12,456 nucleotides of DNA from the NCBI GenBank assembly GCA_046094825.1, contig JBJTIF010000033.1, forward strand, positions 1-12,456. Reading direction: 5' to 3'. Each line of letters begins with the position of its first letter. Position 1 is the first letter of the stretch. Positions 1 through 5,339 of the stretch are shown here, one piece after another. The translations under genes were made by a program, and so were the position numbers. This DNA comes from JBJTIF01 sp046094825. Lineage in GTDB: Bacteria; Actinomycetota; UBA4738; HRBIN12. A model generated the notes under the pieces. The model saw only the letters and a list, made by a program, of their open reading frames with translations, was not told the DNA's origin and did no database searches.

Positions 1-290
1 CCGACACCGACCTCCAGGCGATGTGGCGGCGGCTCGCCGCGCGCGTCGCCTCCGCGCGCGGCGACCACGACGGGGCGGCTCGTCTCGCTCGCGAGGCGAC
101 GGACCTCGCCGCCACGACCGAAGCGGTGCTCATGCAGGCGGACGCGTGGATGGATCTCGCCGTCGTCCGGCGCGCCGCCGGCGCGACCGATGAGGCGGAG
201 GCGGCGCTCGCGCGGTCGCTCGACCTCTGCGACGCGAAGGGCGCGAGCGCCGCCTCCGCGTACGTGCGCAGGACCTACGCCGAGGCCTGA
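1..290 (+). CDS. C-terminal part of a TPR protein, probable tail of a cyclase/AAA-type regulator (5' end outside window)
   Basis: The reading frame is open from the left edge (first full codon at 3) to TGA at 288-290, so only the last ~95 residues are seen. They form two or three helix-turn-helix TPR-like units rich in Ala/Leu/Arg, with the pattern 'ARGDHDGAARLAREATDLA' followed by 'QADAWMDLAVVRRAAGATDE'. This is the pattern usually found at the extreme C-terminus of large actinobacterial and Chloroflexota proteins that combine an adenylate/guanylate cyclase or DNA-binding domain with an AAA ATPase and a long TPR array. That family assignment is inference from the tail alone; the catalytic part lies outside the window. 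Its last 16 bases overlap the end of the convergent transporter gene. The first ATG, at 21, is internal and is not the true start. Confidence 0.75.
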   Translation, partial: DTDLQAMWRRLAARVASARGDHDGAARLAREATDLAATTEAVLMQADAWMDLAVVRRAAGATDEAEAALARSLDLCDAKGASAASAYVRRTYAEA

Positions 291-1936
291 GGCCCCGGAG
301 GGGTCGGGTCGTTGCGGATCCGCGCGTCCGCGACGTCCTCGGCGACCGCGCGGCTCTGCGGGTGCCCGGTGACCGCCTCGAGGAACGGCGCGCGGTCGAG
401 GGCGAGGAGCAGGGAGTCCTCGAGCGCGATGACGGTCGCCGTGCGCGGCACGTCGCGCAGGAGCGCGATCTCGCCGACGTAGCCGCCGGGATCGCAGGTC
501 GCGACCTCGACGCCCTCCTTGCGGATCGACAGCCGTCCGGCCGCGAGGATGTAGAACCGGTCGCCGACATCCCCCTGGCGGATCACCTCGCCTCCCGCGG
601 GGACCTCGGTGGGCACGAGCGAACGCGCGACGCCCTCGAGCCCGAGCGGCGGCAGCGGGGCGAACATCGGGATCCTTCGCAGGAGCGCGACGCGGAGCGG
701 ATCCGGCGCCTCGACGGCGCGATCCGTCTCGACGAGCCGAGCGAACCCGATGAGCAGTGCGACGACCGGGAGCGCGCCCGCGAGCGCGAGCGCGGCCCGG
801 GGGCCGACGGTCGCGAGCAGGGTCGAGGCGAGGATCGCCCCCGCGGCGAGCGCGAGCGTGAGCACCCCCTCGAGGGCGCCGAAGCCCCTCGAGCGGAGCC
901 GGTCGGGGATCGCGCGCTGCAGGAGGGTCTGCGCGGCGACCGCCGTGTAGGCGTTGCCCGCGCCGGCGAAGAAGACGAAGGCGGGGACGGTCAGCGTCGT
1001 CGGCACGCCCGCCGCGGCGCCGAGGGCGGCACCGAGCGCGAGGTTGCCGCCCGCGATCGCCGGCGCGAGGCGTCGACGACCGATGAGCGAGACGGAGAAC
1101 GCAGCGCCCGCGACGCCGCCGAGCCCGAGGAGCGCGTTCAGGAGCCCACCGCCGCTCTCGCCGAGTCCGACGAGCTCGACCGCGGCCGCCACGAGGAGCA
1201 CCTCGAGCGCCCCGACGATCACCGAGCAGGCGGCGACGGTGAGCGCGAGGGCGCGCGGCGTCGGTTCACCGAGGAGGAGAGCGATCCCCGCCCGCGTGTC
1301 GCGCCACACGGTGGCCGAGGCATCCCCCGCGCCACGTGCGTCGCCGTCGTCGCGCTCGACGAGCCCGAGGCTCAGGAACGCCCCGATCGCGACGGCGGAC
1401 TCGACCACGACGAACGCGACGTCGGCCCCCGCGAGGCTGAGACAGATGCCGGCGACCGCGGGACCCGAGAAGTTCCCGATGTTCGCGAGCAGCCCGGAGC
1501 CCACGTTGGCCGCGGTGAGCGCTTCCGGTGTCCGGACGATCGCCGGCAGGACCGCGGCGTGCGCGGGGCGCGCCATCGCAAGCGCGCTCGTCGCGATCGC
1601 GGCGCAGCCGATGACGACGGGGATCGGCGCATCGAGGAAGAGCGCGAGCGCCGTCACGCCGAGCGCGAGCGCCTCGAGGGCGTACGAGAGCGGCAGCGCG
1701 ATGTGCCGCTTGCGATCGCCGAGGAGGGCGAGGAACGGGGCGGCGACCGCCGCCGGGATCTCCTGCGCCACGGCCGCGAGGCCGGCAGCCGCCGCGCCGC
1801 CGGCCGCGTACGCGTAGACGAGGATCGTGATCCAGGCGCCCTGCTCCGCCATCGCGAACAGGCCGTAGGCGGTGACCGCGCGGAAGGCCCGTCGGTCGCG
1901 GACGACCTCGCGGAGCGTGTCGGTGCGACCCGTCAT
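275..1936 (-). CDS. MFS transporter fused to a C-terminal cyclic-nucleotide-binding domain
   Basis: The protein has 553 residues if the ATG at 1934-1936 is used. Residues ~15-410 are an MFS-like permease with about 10-12 hydrophobic segments, including an early cytoplasmic loop 'LLGDRKRH' typical of the MFS motif A position. Residues ~421-540 form a cyclic-nucleotide-binding (CRP/PKA-type) domain. Its phosphate-binding cassette at 485-502 reads 'GYVGEIALLRDVPRTATV', with the Glu (E489) and Arg (R498) that bind the ribose and cyclic phosphate of cAMP/cGMP. The likely role is an inner-membrane exporter or permease whose activity is gated by a cyclic nucleotide; the substrate is unknown. Start choice is uncertain: an in-frame GTG at 1984 lies 3 nt after GAGAGGAG, while the ATG at 1936 has no Shine-Dalgarno but gives the usual MFS N-terminus. 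The gene follows the 191-residue gene on the same strand. Confidence 0.92.
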   Translation of the reverse strand: MTGRTDTLREVVRDRRAFRAVTAYGLFAMAEQGAWITILVYAYAAGGAAAAGLAAVAQEIPAAVAAPFLALLGDRKRHIALPLSYALEALALGVTALALFLDAPIPVVIGCAAIATSALAMARPAHAAVLPAIVRTPEALTAANVGSGLLANIGNFSGPAVAGICLSLAGADVAFVVVESAVAIGAFLSLGLVERDDGDARGAGDASATVWRDTRAGIALLLGEPTPRALALTVAACSVIVGALEVLLVAAAVELVGLGESGGGLLNALLGLGGVAGAAFSVSLIGRRRLAPAIAGGNLALGAALGAAAGVPTTLTVPAFVFFAGAGNAYTAVAAQTLLQRAIPDRLRSRGFGALEGVLTLALAAGAILASTLLATVGPRAALALAGALPVVALLIGFARLVETDRAVEAPDPLRVALLRRIPMFAPLPPLGLEGVARSLVPTEVPAGGEVIRQGDVGDRFYILAAGRLSIRKEGVEVATCDPGGYVGEIALLRDVPRTATVIALEDSLLLALDRAPFLEAVTGHPQSRAVAEDVADARIRNDPTPPGPQASA

Positions 1937-2014
1937 GGGGCTGGAGCATGACAGCGGCGGGGAGCGCGCGCCAGCGCCTCGCACGTGCTCCTCTCGGTCG
2001 TGCCCGTGCCCCCG

Positions 2015-2590
2015 CTACGGCCCCTGCCACCGCGCGTCGCGGAGCTCGGCCCAGGTCGTGCCCTCCGCGCCGACACCGACGCCGGCGCCCACGTCGCAGA
2101 TCGCCGCAGCGGTGTCGGGCCACACGACGTCCTCCCAGAACCTCGCCGACGTGACCTCGACGCCGGGGACGCGTCGCCAGTCGATCCCGGCGGTGAGCTC
2201 GGGCACGAAGTCCGAGATCGCCTCCTCGGCCGCGAAGCGCACGTCGGAGACGCGGAACGACGCGCGTTCCTCGAGGAGCTCGTCGACGGAATCCGACTCG
2301 TAGCCGAGGTACCCGATGACCGCGTACGTCACCGGTCGCCCGGGGAAGCGTCCGCGGATGATCTCGTCCGCGAGGTAGGCGGCGCCGCGGTACGCGCCGT
2401 CGCAGAACCCGCGCACGTAGACCCGCGGCGCCGCGGCCGTCGCGCGGTCCCACGCGCGTCCCGACCCCCAGAGGGTGCCCGCCGCGAACGCGACCGCGAC
2501 GAGCGTGACCACGCCGACGGTCCGCGACCAGGACGGCGATCCCGCACGTGCGTCCGACGACCCCGGCGTCTCCATCTCCCGCTCGACCAT
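2015..2590 (-). CDS. Unrecognised membrane-anchored protein, 191 residues
   Basis: I do not recognise a family. The protein has a short polar N-terminus (~1-23), one hydrophobic segment at ~24-43 and then a ~145-residue domain, probably extracytoplasmic, with several acidic stretches. It contains 'YAVIGYLGYESDSVDELLEE', a Trp-rich patch, and two cysteines (C63 and a late one near residue 166) that could pair outside the cell. The ATG at 2590 is preceded by GGGAGGGGGG at 2596-2605, a reasonable Shine-Dalgarno. An in-frame ATG at 2576 is less well spaced. Base composition and codon-position bias match the neighbouring genes, so the frame is probably real. It lies 78 bp upstream of the cNMP-gated transporter on the same strand and could be co-transcribed, but no shared function can be shown. 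Confidence 0.72.
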   Translation of the reverse strand: MVEREMETPGSSDARAGSPSWSRTVGVVTLVAVAFAAGTLWGSGRAWDRATAAAPRVYVRGFCDGAYRGAAYLADEIIRGRFPGRPVTYAVIGYLGYESDSVDELLEERASFRVSDVRFAAEEAISDFVPELTAGIDWRRVPGVEVTSARFWEDVVWPDTAAAICDVGAGVGVGAEGTTWAELRDARWQGP

Positions 2591-2595
2591 CGCGT

Positions 2596-2605
2596 CCCCC
2601 CTCCC
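2596..2605 (-). promoter_or_regulatory. Shine-Dalgarno of the 191-residue gene
   Basis: On the - strand the bases read GGGAGGGGGG, followed by ACGCG and the ATG at 2590. This purine-rich tract supports the start at 2590 over the internal ATG at 2576. Confidence 0.55.
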
Positions 2606-2621
2606 GCCGCGCCCCGCGGCG
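2605..2621 (-). repeat. Perfect 7-bp inverted repeat next to the ribosome-binding site
   Basis: CGCCGCG (2605-2611) and CGCGGCG (2615-2621) are perfect reverse complements separated by three bases. On the - strand this would form a 7-bp GC hairpin ending directly at the GGGAG ribosome-binding site of the 191-residue gene. It could be a 5'-leader hairpin affecting translation, or an operator in the divergent region. In DNA this GC-rich, chance formation is also possible. Confidence 0.35.
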
Positions 2622-2641
2622 AGCGCCCATCATCCGCTGTG

Positions 2642-2647
2642 TAGCCT
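2642..2647 (+). promoter_or_regulatory. -10 element of the tRNA-Leu gene
   Basis: TAGCCT fits TANNNT and ends 6 nt before the mature 5' end of the tRNA at 2654. Transcription would therefore begin at, or within a base of, the tRNA itself, leaving almost no 5' leader. No convincing -35 hexamer is visible. Confidence 0.45.
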
Positions 2648-2653
2648 CTCTGC

Positions 2654-2736
2654 GCGGGAGTGGCGGAACGGCAGACGCGCCGGATTTAGGATCCGGTGCC
2701 CGCAAGGGCGTGGGGGTTCGACTCCCCCCTCTCGCA
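2654..2736 (+). tRNA. tRNA-Leu (anticodon UAG)
   Basis: All arms can be folded by eye. The acceptor GCGGGAG (2654-2660) pairs with CTCTCGC (2729-2735) with one G-U, leaving discriminator A at 2736. The D stem GCG/CGC (2663-2665 with 2676-2678) encloses a loop with GG. The anticodon stem CCGGA/TCCGG (2680-2684 with 2692-2696) has loop TTTAGGA and anticodon TAG at 2687-2689, which reads CUN leucine codons. A class II variable arm GCCC-GCAA-GGGC (2698-2709) is typical of leucine tRNAs. The T stem GGGGG/CCCCC encloses TTCGACT. CCA is not encoded (ACCC follows), so it must be added by CCA-adding enzyme. The gene is divergent from the 191-residue gene and sits 20 bp before the first phosphoesterase on the same strand. 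Confidence 0.97.
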
Positions 2737-2744
2737 CCCCCCGG

Positions 2745-2750
2745 TATCCT
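2745..2750 (+). promoter_or_regulatory. -10 element for a leaderless phosphoesterase mRNA
   Basis: TATCCT fits TANNNT and ends 6 nt before the ATG at 2757. There is no Shine-Dalgarno in the pyrimidine-rich stretch after the tRNA. This spacing places transcription start at the A of the start codon, so the mRNA is probably leaderless. The upstream part of such a promoter would lie inside the tRNA gene. Co-transcription with the tRNA is the alternative. Confidence 0.45.
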
Positions 2751-2756
2751 CGTGCG

Positions 2757-4139
2757 ATGCCGGACCGCTCCCCCGTCCGACGCGGCGTCCGCGCCGCCCT
2801 CTCCCTCGCCCTCGCCCTCGCCGCGACGGCGCTCGCCGCGTGCGCGCCCGACGGCGACCCCCGCACCGGCACGCCGACCGGCGATCGGACGTCACCGCCG
2901 ATGGGGCCGATCGTCGGGACCGCCTCCCCCCCGGAGGTCATCGCGGCGGCGCGGGAGAAGATCGACCACGTCGTGTTCGTCATCAAGGAGAACCGCACCT
3001 TCGATCACCTCTTCGGGCGCTTCCCCGGTGCCGACGGCGCGACGACCGGGAGGACGTGCGACGGGGGCACGGTCCCGCTCGAACGATCGGCGGACCGCGC
3101 GCCCGACGTCGGCCACAGCTTCGCCGAGGGCGTGACCGCGGTGAACGGCGGCGGGATGGACTGCTTCGCGGAGAAGGCGTACCAGCAGTACCACCGCGAG
3201 GACATCCCGAACTACTGGGCGTACGCGGAGACGTTCACCCTCGCCGATCGCTTCTTCAGCAGCGTGTACGGGCCGACCGGCATCGAGCACCTCTGGACGT
3301 ACGCGGCGCAGTCGGATCGCTTCGTCGACCACGAGCGACCGGGGCAGTTCGGCACCGGCCAGCGCGAGTTCTGCGACGACCCCTTCGAGACCGCGTTTTC
3401 CTTCGAGCGTGGCATCGAGGACGCCGCGACGACCGAGGCGGTGTACGCGCTCGAGGAGGCCGGGGACGGCGAGGCGCTGAAGCCGTTCTTCGAGGCGCGG
3501 TGGCCCTGCATCGAGGTCCGCGTCCTGCCCGACCTCCTCGAGGACGCGGGCGTGTCGTGGATGTCGTACCGCGGCGACATGCCGTGGGTGCAGCCGCTGC
3601 GGATGGTGCGCCACGTGCGCTTCAGCGACATGTACGCGCACGTCGTCCCCGAGACGCGGTTCGTCGAGGACGTGCGGGCCGGGACCCTCCCCGCCGTCTC
3701 GTGGGTGACCCCGGACTTCGGCCTGTCCGACCACGCGCCGGCGAGCATCTGCGCGGGCGAGAACTGGGCCGTGGCGACGATCAACGCGCTCATGGAGAGC
3801 CCGTACTGGGGCTCGACCGCGATCGTGCTCACGTGGGACGACTTCGGCGGCTTCTACGACCACGTCCCGCCGCCCCACGTGGACCTCTACGGCCTCGGGC
3901 CGCGCGTGCCGGCGATCGTGATCTCCCCGTGGGCTCGACCGGGCCACGTCGACAGCACGGTGTTCGAGTTCTCCTCGGTCCTGAAGCTCATCGAAACGAT
4001 CTTCGACCTCCCGTCGCTCACCGAGCGCGACGGTCAGGCCAACGACATGCTGACGGCGTTCGACTTCGACCAGGAACCCCTCGACCCGCTCGTCTTGCCG
4101 CGGCGAACCTGCCCGCCCGCACCGCCGCCCTCGGACTGA
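2757..4139 (+). CDS. Lipoprotein phosphoesterase, phospholipase C / acid phosphatase (AcpA) family, copy 1
   Basis: The protein has 460 residues. Residues 1-28 are a lipoprotein signal peptide with lipobox LAA-C29, so the mature enzyme should be lipid-anchored on the outer face of the membrane. The body is the Pfam phosphoesterase family (PF04185). It has 'VIKENRTFDH' with metal ligands E78/N79, the 'FFSSVYGPT' segment with probable nucleophile T174, 'GENW' at ~335, and 'WDDFGGFYDHV' with metal ligands D361/D362 and H369. It should hydrolyse phosphate mono- or diesters such as phospholipid head groups; the substrate cannot be told. The gene could be read from 2475, but that would run through the tRNA; the ATG at 2757 starts exactly at the signal peptide. 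It ends 7 bp from the convergent propeller gene with no visible terminator between them. Confidence 0.94.
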   Translation: MPDRSPVRRGVRAALSLALALAATALAACAPDGDPRTGTPTGDRTSPPMGPIVGTASPPEVIAAAREKIDHVVFVIKENRTFDHLFGRFPGADGATTGRTCDGGTVPLERSADRAPDVGHSFAEGVTAVNGGGMDCFAEKAYQQYHREDIPNYWAYAETFTLADRFFSSVYGPTGIEHLWTYAAQSDRFVDHERPGQFGTGQREFCDDPFETAFSFERGIEDAATTEAVYALEEAGDGEALKPFFEARWPCIEVRVLPDLLEDAGVSWMSYRGDMPWVQPLRMVRHVRFSDMYAHVVPETRFVEDVRAGTLPAVSWVTPDFGLSDHAPASICAGENWAVATINALMESPYWGSTAIVLTWDDFGGFYDHVPPPHVDLYGLGPRVPAIVISPWARPGHVDSTVFEFSSVLKLIETIFDLPSLTERDGQANDMLTAFDFDQEPLDPLVLPRRTCPPAPPPSD

Positions 4140-4146
4140 CGCGGGG

Positions 4147-5292
4147 CTAGCAGCCGGTCGCGAGGAACGAACCGTAGCGACCGCCCACGACCTGCGGGCC
4201 GACGGCGAGCGCGTCGGCCTCGCCGACGAGCGCGAGCCCGGTGTACCAGCGGTCCTGCGGGTCGGGCGTCGGGATCTCCTCCCACGCGCCGTCGACGCGG
4301 GCGTACGCCAGGGCGACCTGGCGGCGGTCGTCGTCCATCACGTCGCCGGCGACGACGAGGCGGCCGCCGGTCGCGGCGACCGCGAGCAGCCGACCGGCCG
4401 CGGCCGGCGGCCGCACCGCGCGCCACGGCGCACCGTCCCACCGCAGCACGAGCGGGGTCGGCTCGCCCTCGCCGTCGCGGCTCCAGCCGACGGCCCACGC
4501 CGTGTCGGCGTCGACGACCGCGACCGTGGACAGGACGTCGTCGCCGACGCCGGGATCGGGGGTCGGTTCGACGACCCACGCGCCGTCCGCGAACCTCGCG
4601 GCGAGCGTCCGGTAGACGCCGTCCGGTCCGACCGTCCACCCGACGGCCCACGCCGATGCGCCGCGGAGATCGACGTCGGCGAACACGTTGTTGCCGTCGC
4701 CGACGTTCGGGCCGCGCTCGGCGACGAAGCGACCGGCGTCGAGGCGACCGACGAGCGTGCGGTACGCGAGGCCGTCGAGGATCTTGCCGACCGCGAGGAC
4801 ACCGCCCGCGCGGGTCGCCGCGACGCCGAGCCACTCGGCCTCCGCGTCCTCGGCGAGGCCGTCCGTCGGGACGTCGCTCCAGCCCTCGCCGTCCCAGCGG
4901 ACGGCGAGGGGGGTCCGCGCCCGGATCGAGCCGACCGCCCACGCGTCCGCGCCGAACGCGGCGACGTCGTGGAGACCCGAGGTCACCTTCTCGCTCACGC
5001 TCGGGACGTCCATGGGTCGCCACGCGCCGTCGCGCCAGCGGAACGCGATCGGCTGACCGACGGCCCCGGAGTACCGGGATCCGACGGCCAGTGCGCTGCC
5101 GTCGGCGAACAGCGCGATGCGGCGCAACGTGTCGATGCGGCGGAACCCGCGGTCAGCGGGTTCGAGGACGCACGCGGGTCCGATGCCGAGGATCGGCACG
5201 CGCGGGCGCACGACGAGCACGGCGGCGAGCCCCGCGATGAGCGTGCTCGCGACGATCGCGATGGTGACGATGCGGAACGACGGCCTGCGCAC
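4147..5292 (-). CDS. Membrane-anchored seven-bladed beta-propeller protein of unknown function
   Basis: The protein has 381 residues from a GTG start at 5290-5292. Residues ~8-28 are one hydrophobic anchor and the rest should be extracytoplasmic. The body is built of ~48-residue repeats with the pattern hydrophobic-'VA..(A)WAVG'-variable-'RWDG..W' followed by a turn. I count six full repeats plus a seventh begun near the C-terminus ('ALAVGPQVVGG'), as in Kelch/BNR-like propellers. Only two cysteines exist: C41 before repeat 1 and C381, the very last residue. No catalytic motif is seen, so ligand or protein binding is the likely job. The GTG start is preceded by AGAGGA (8-nt spacing). Extension upstream to 5367 is possible but would overlap the divergent gene. 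It is sandwiched between two phosphoesterase paralogs, which suggests a link at the cell surface, but that is inference. Confidence 0.85.
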   Translation of the reverse strand: MRRPSFRIVTIAIVASTLIAGLAAVLVVRPRVPILGIGPACVLEPADRGFRRIDTLRRIALFADGSALAVGSRYSGAVGQPIAFRWRDGAWRPMDVPSVSEKVTSGLHDVAAFGADAWAVGSIRARTPLAVRWDGEGWSDVPTDGLAEDAEAEWLGVAATRAGGVLAVGKILDGLAYRTLVGRLDAGRFVAERGPNVGDGNNVFADVDLRGASAWAVGWTVGPDGVYRTLAARFADGAWVVEPTPDPGVGDDVLSTVAVVDADTAWAVGWSRDGEGEPTPLVLRWDGAPWRAVRPPAAAGRLLAVAATGGRLVVAGDVMDDDRRQVALAYARVDGAWEEIPTPDPQDRWYTGLALVGEADALAVGPQVVGGRYGSFLATGC

Positions 5293-5300
5293 GATGGGGG

Positions 5301-5306
5301 TCCTCT
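5301..5306 (-). promoter_or_regulatory. Shine-Dalgarno deciding the GTG start of the propeller gene
   Basis: On the - strand AGAGGA sits 8 nt before the GTG at 5292. It supports this start over the longer upstream reading frame. Confidence 0.55.
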
Positions 5307-5319
5307 CCCGGCGACCGGG
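5307..5319 (-). repeat. Small inverted repeat at the 5' end of the propeller transcript
   Basis: CCCGG (5307-5311) and CCGGG (5315-5319) are perfect reverse complements around a 3-base loop. If transcription of the propeller gene starts near 5320, this hairpin would be the first structure of the mRNA and would end directly before the ribosome-binding site. Confidence 0.35.
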
Positions 5320-5321
5320 TG

Positions 5322-5339
5322 GCCCGTAGGATAGCGGGC
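5322..5339. promoter_or_regulatory. Putative bidirectional promoter: symmetric -10 inside an inverted repeat
   Basis: The core TAGGATA (5327-5333) reads TAGGAT on the + strand and TATCCT on the - strand, so both strands match TANNNT. It is flanked by GCCCG (5322-5326) and CGGGC (5335-5339), which are reverse complements. On the + strand, 7 nt after the -10 is the A of the ATG at 5340 (leaderless phosphoesterase). On the - strand, 7 nt after the -10 is also an A (opposite T5320), giving a ~28-nt leader for the propeller gene. The + strand AGGA within this core could instead act as a weak Shine-Dalgarno for 5340. Confidence 0.5.

Noticed and set aside
362..1951. A 529-codon + strand open frame opposite the MFS-cNMP gene
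   Set aside because: Its translation is almost only Arg, Glu, Asp, Gly and Ala with no domain. It is the antisense shadow expected in very GC-rich coding DNA.
2717..2722. TTCGAC as a -35 element for the phosphoesterase promoter at 2745
   Set aside because: It is the conserved T-loop of the tRNA, and the 22-bp spacing to the -10 is too long.
2475..2756. N-terminal extension of the first phosphoesterase through the tRNA gene
   Set aside because: It would translate a folded tRNA-Leu, and the lipoprotein signal peptide begins exactly at the ATG at 2757.
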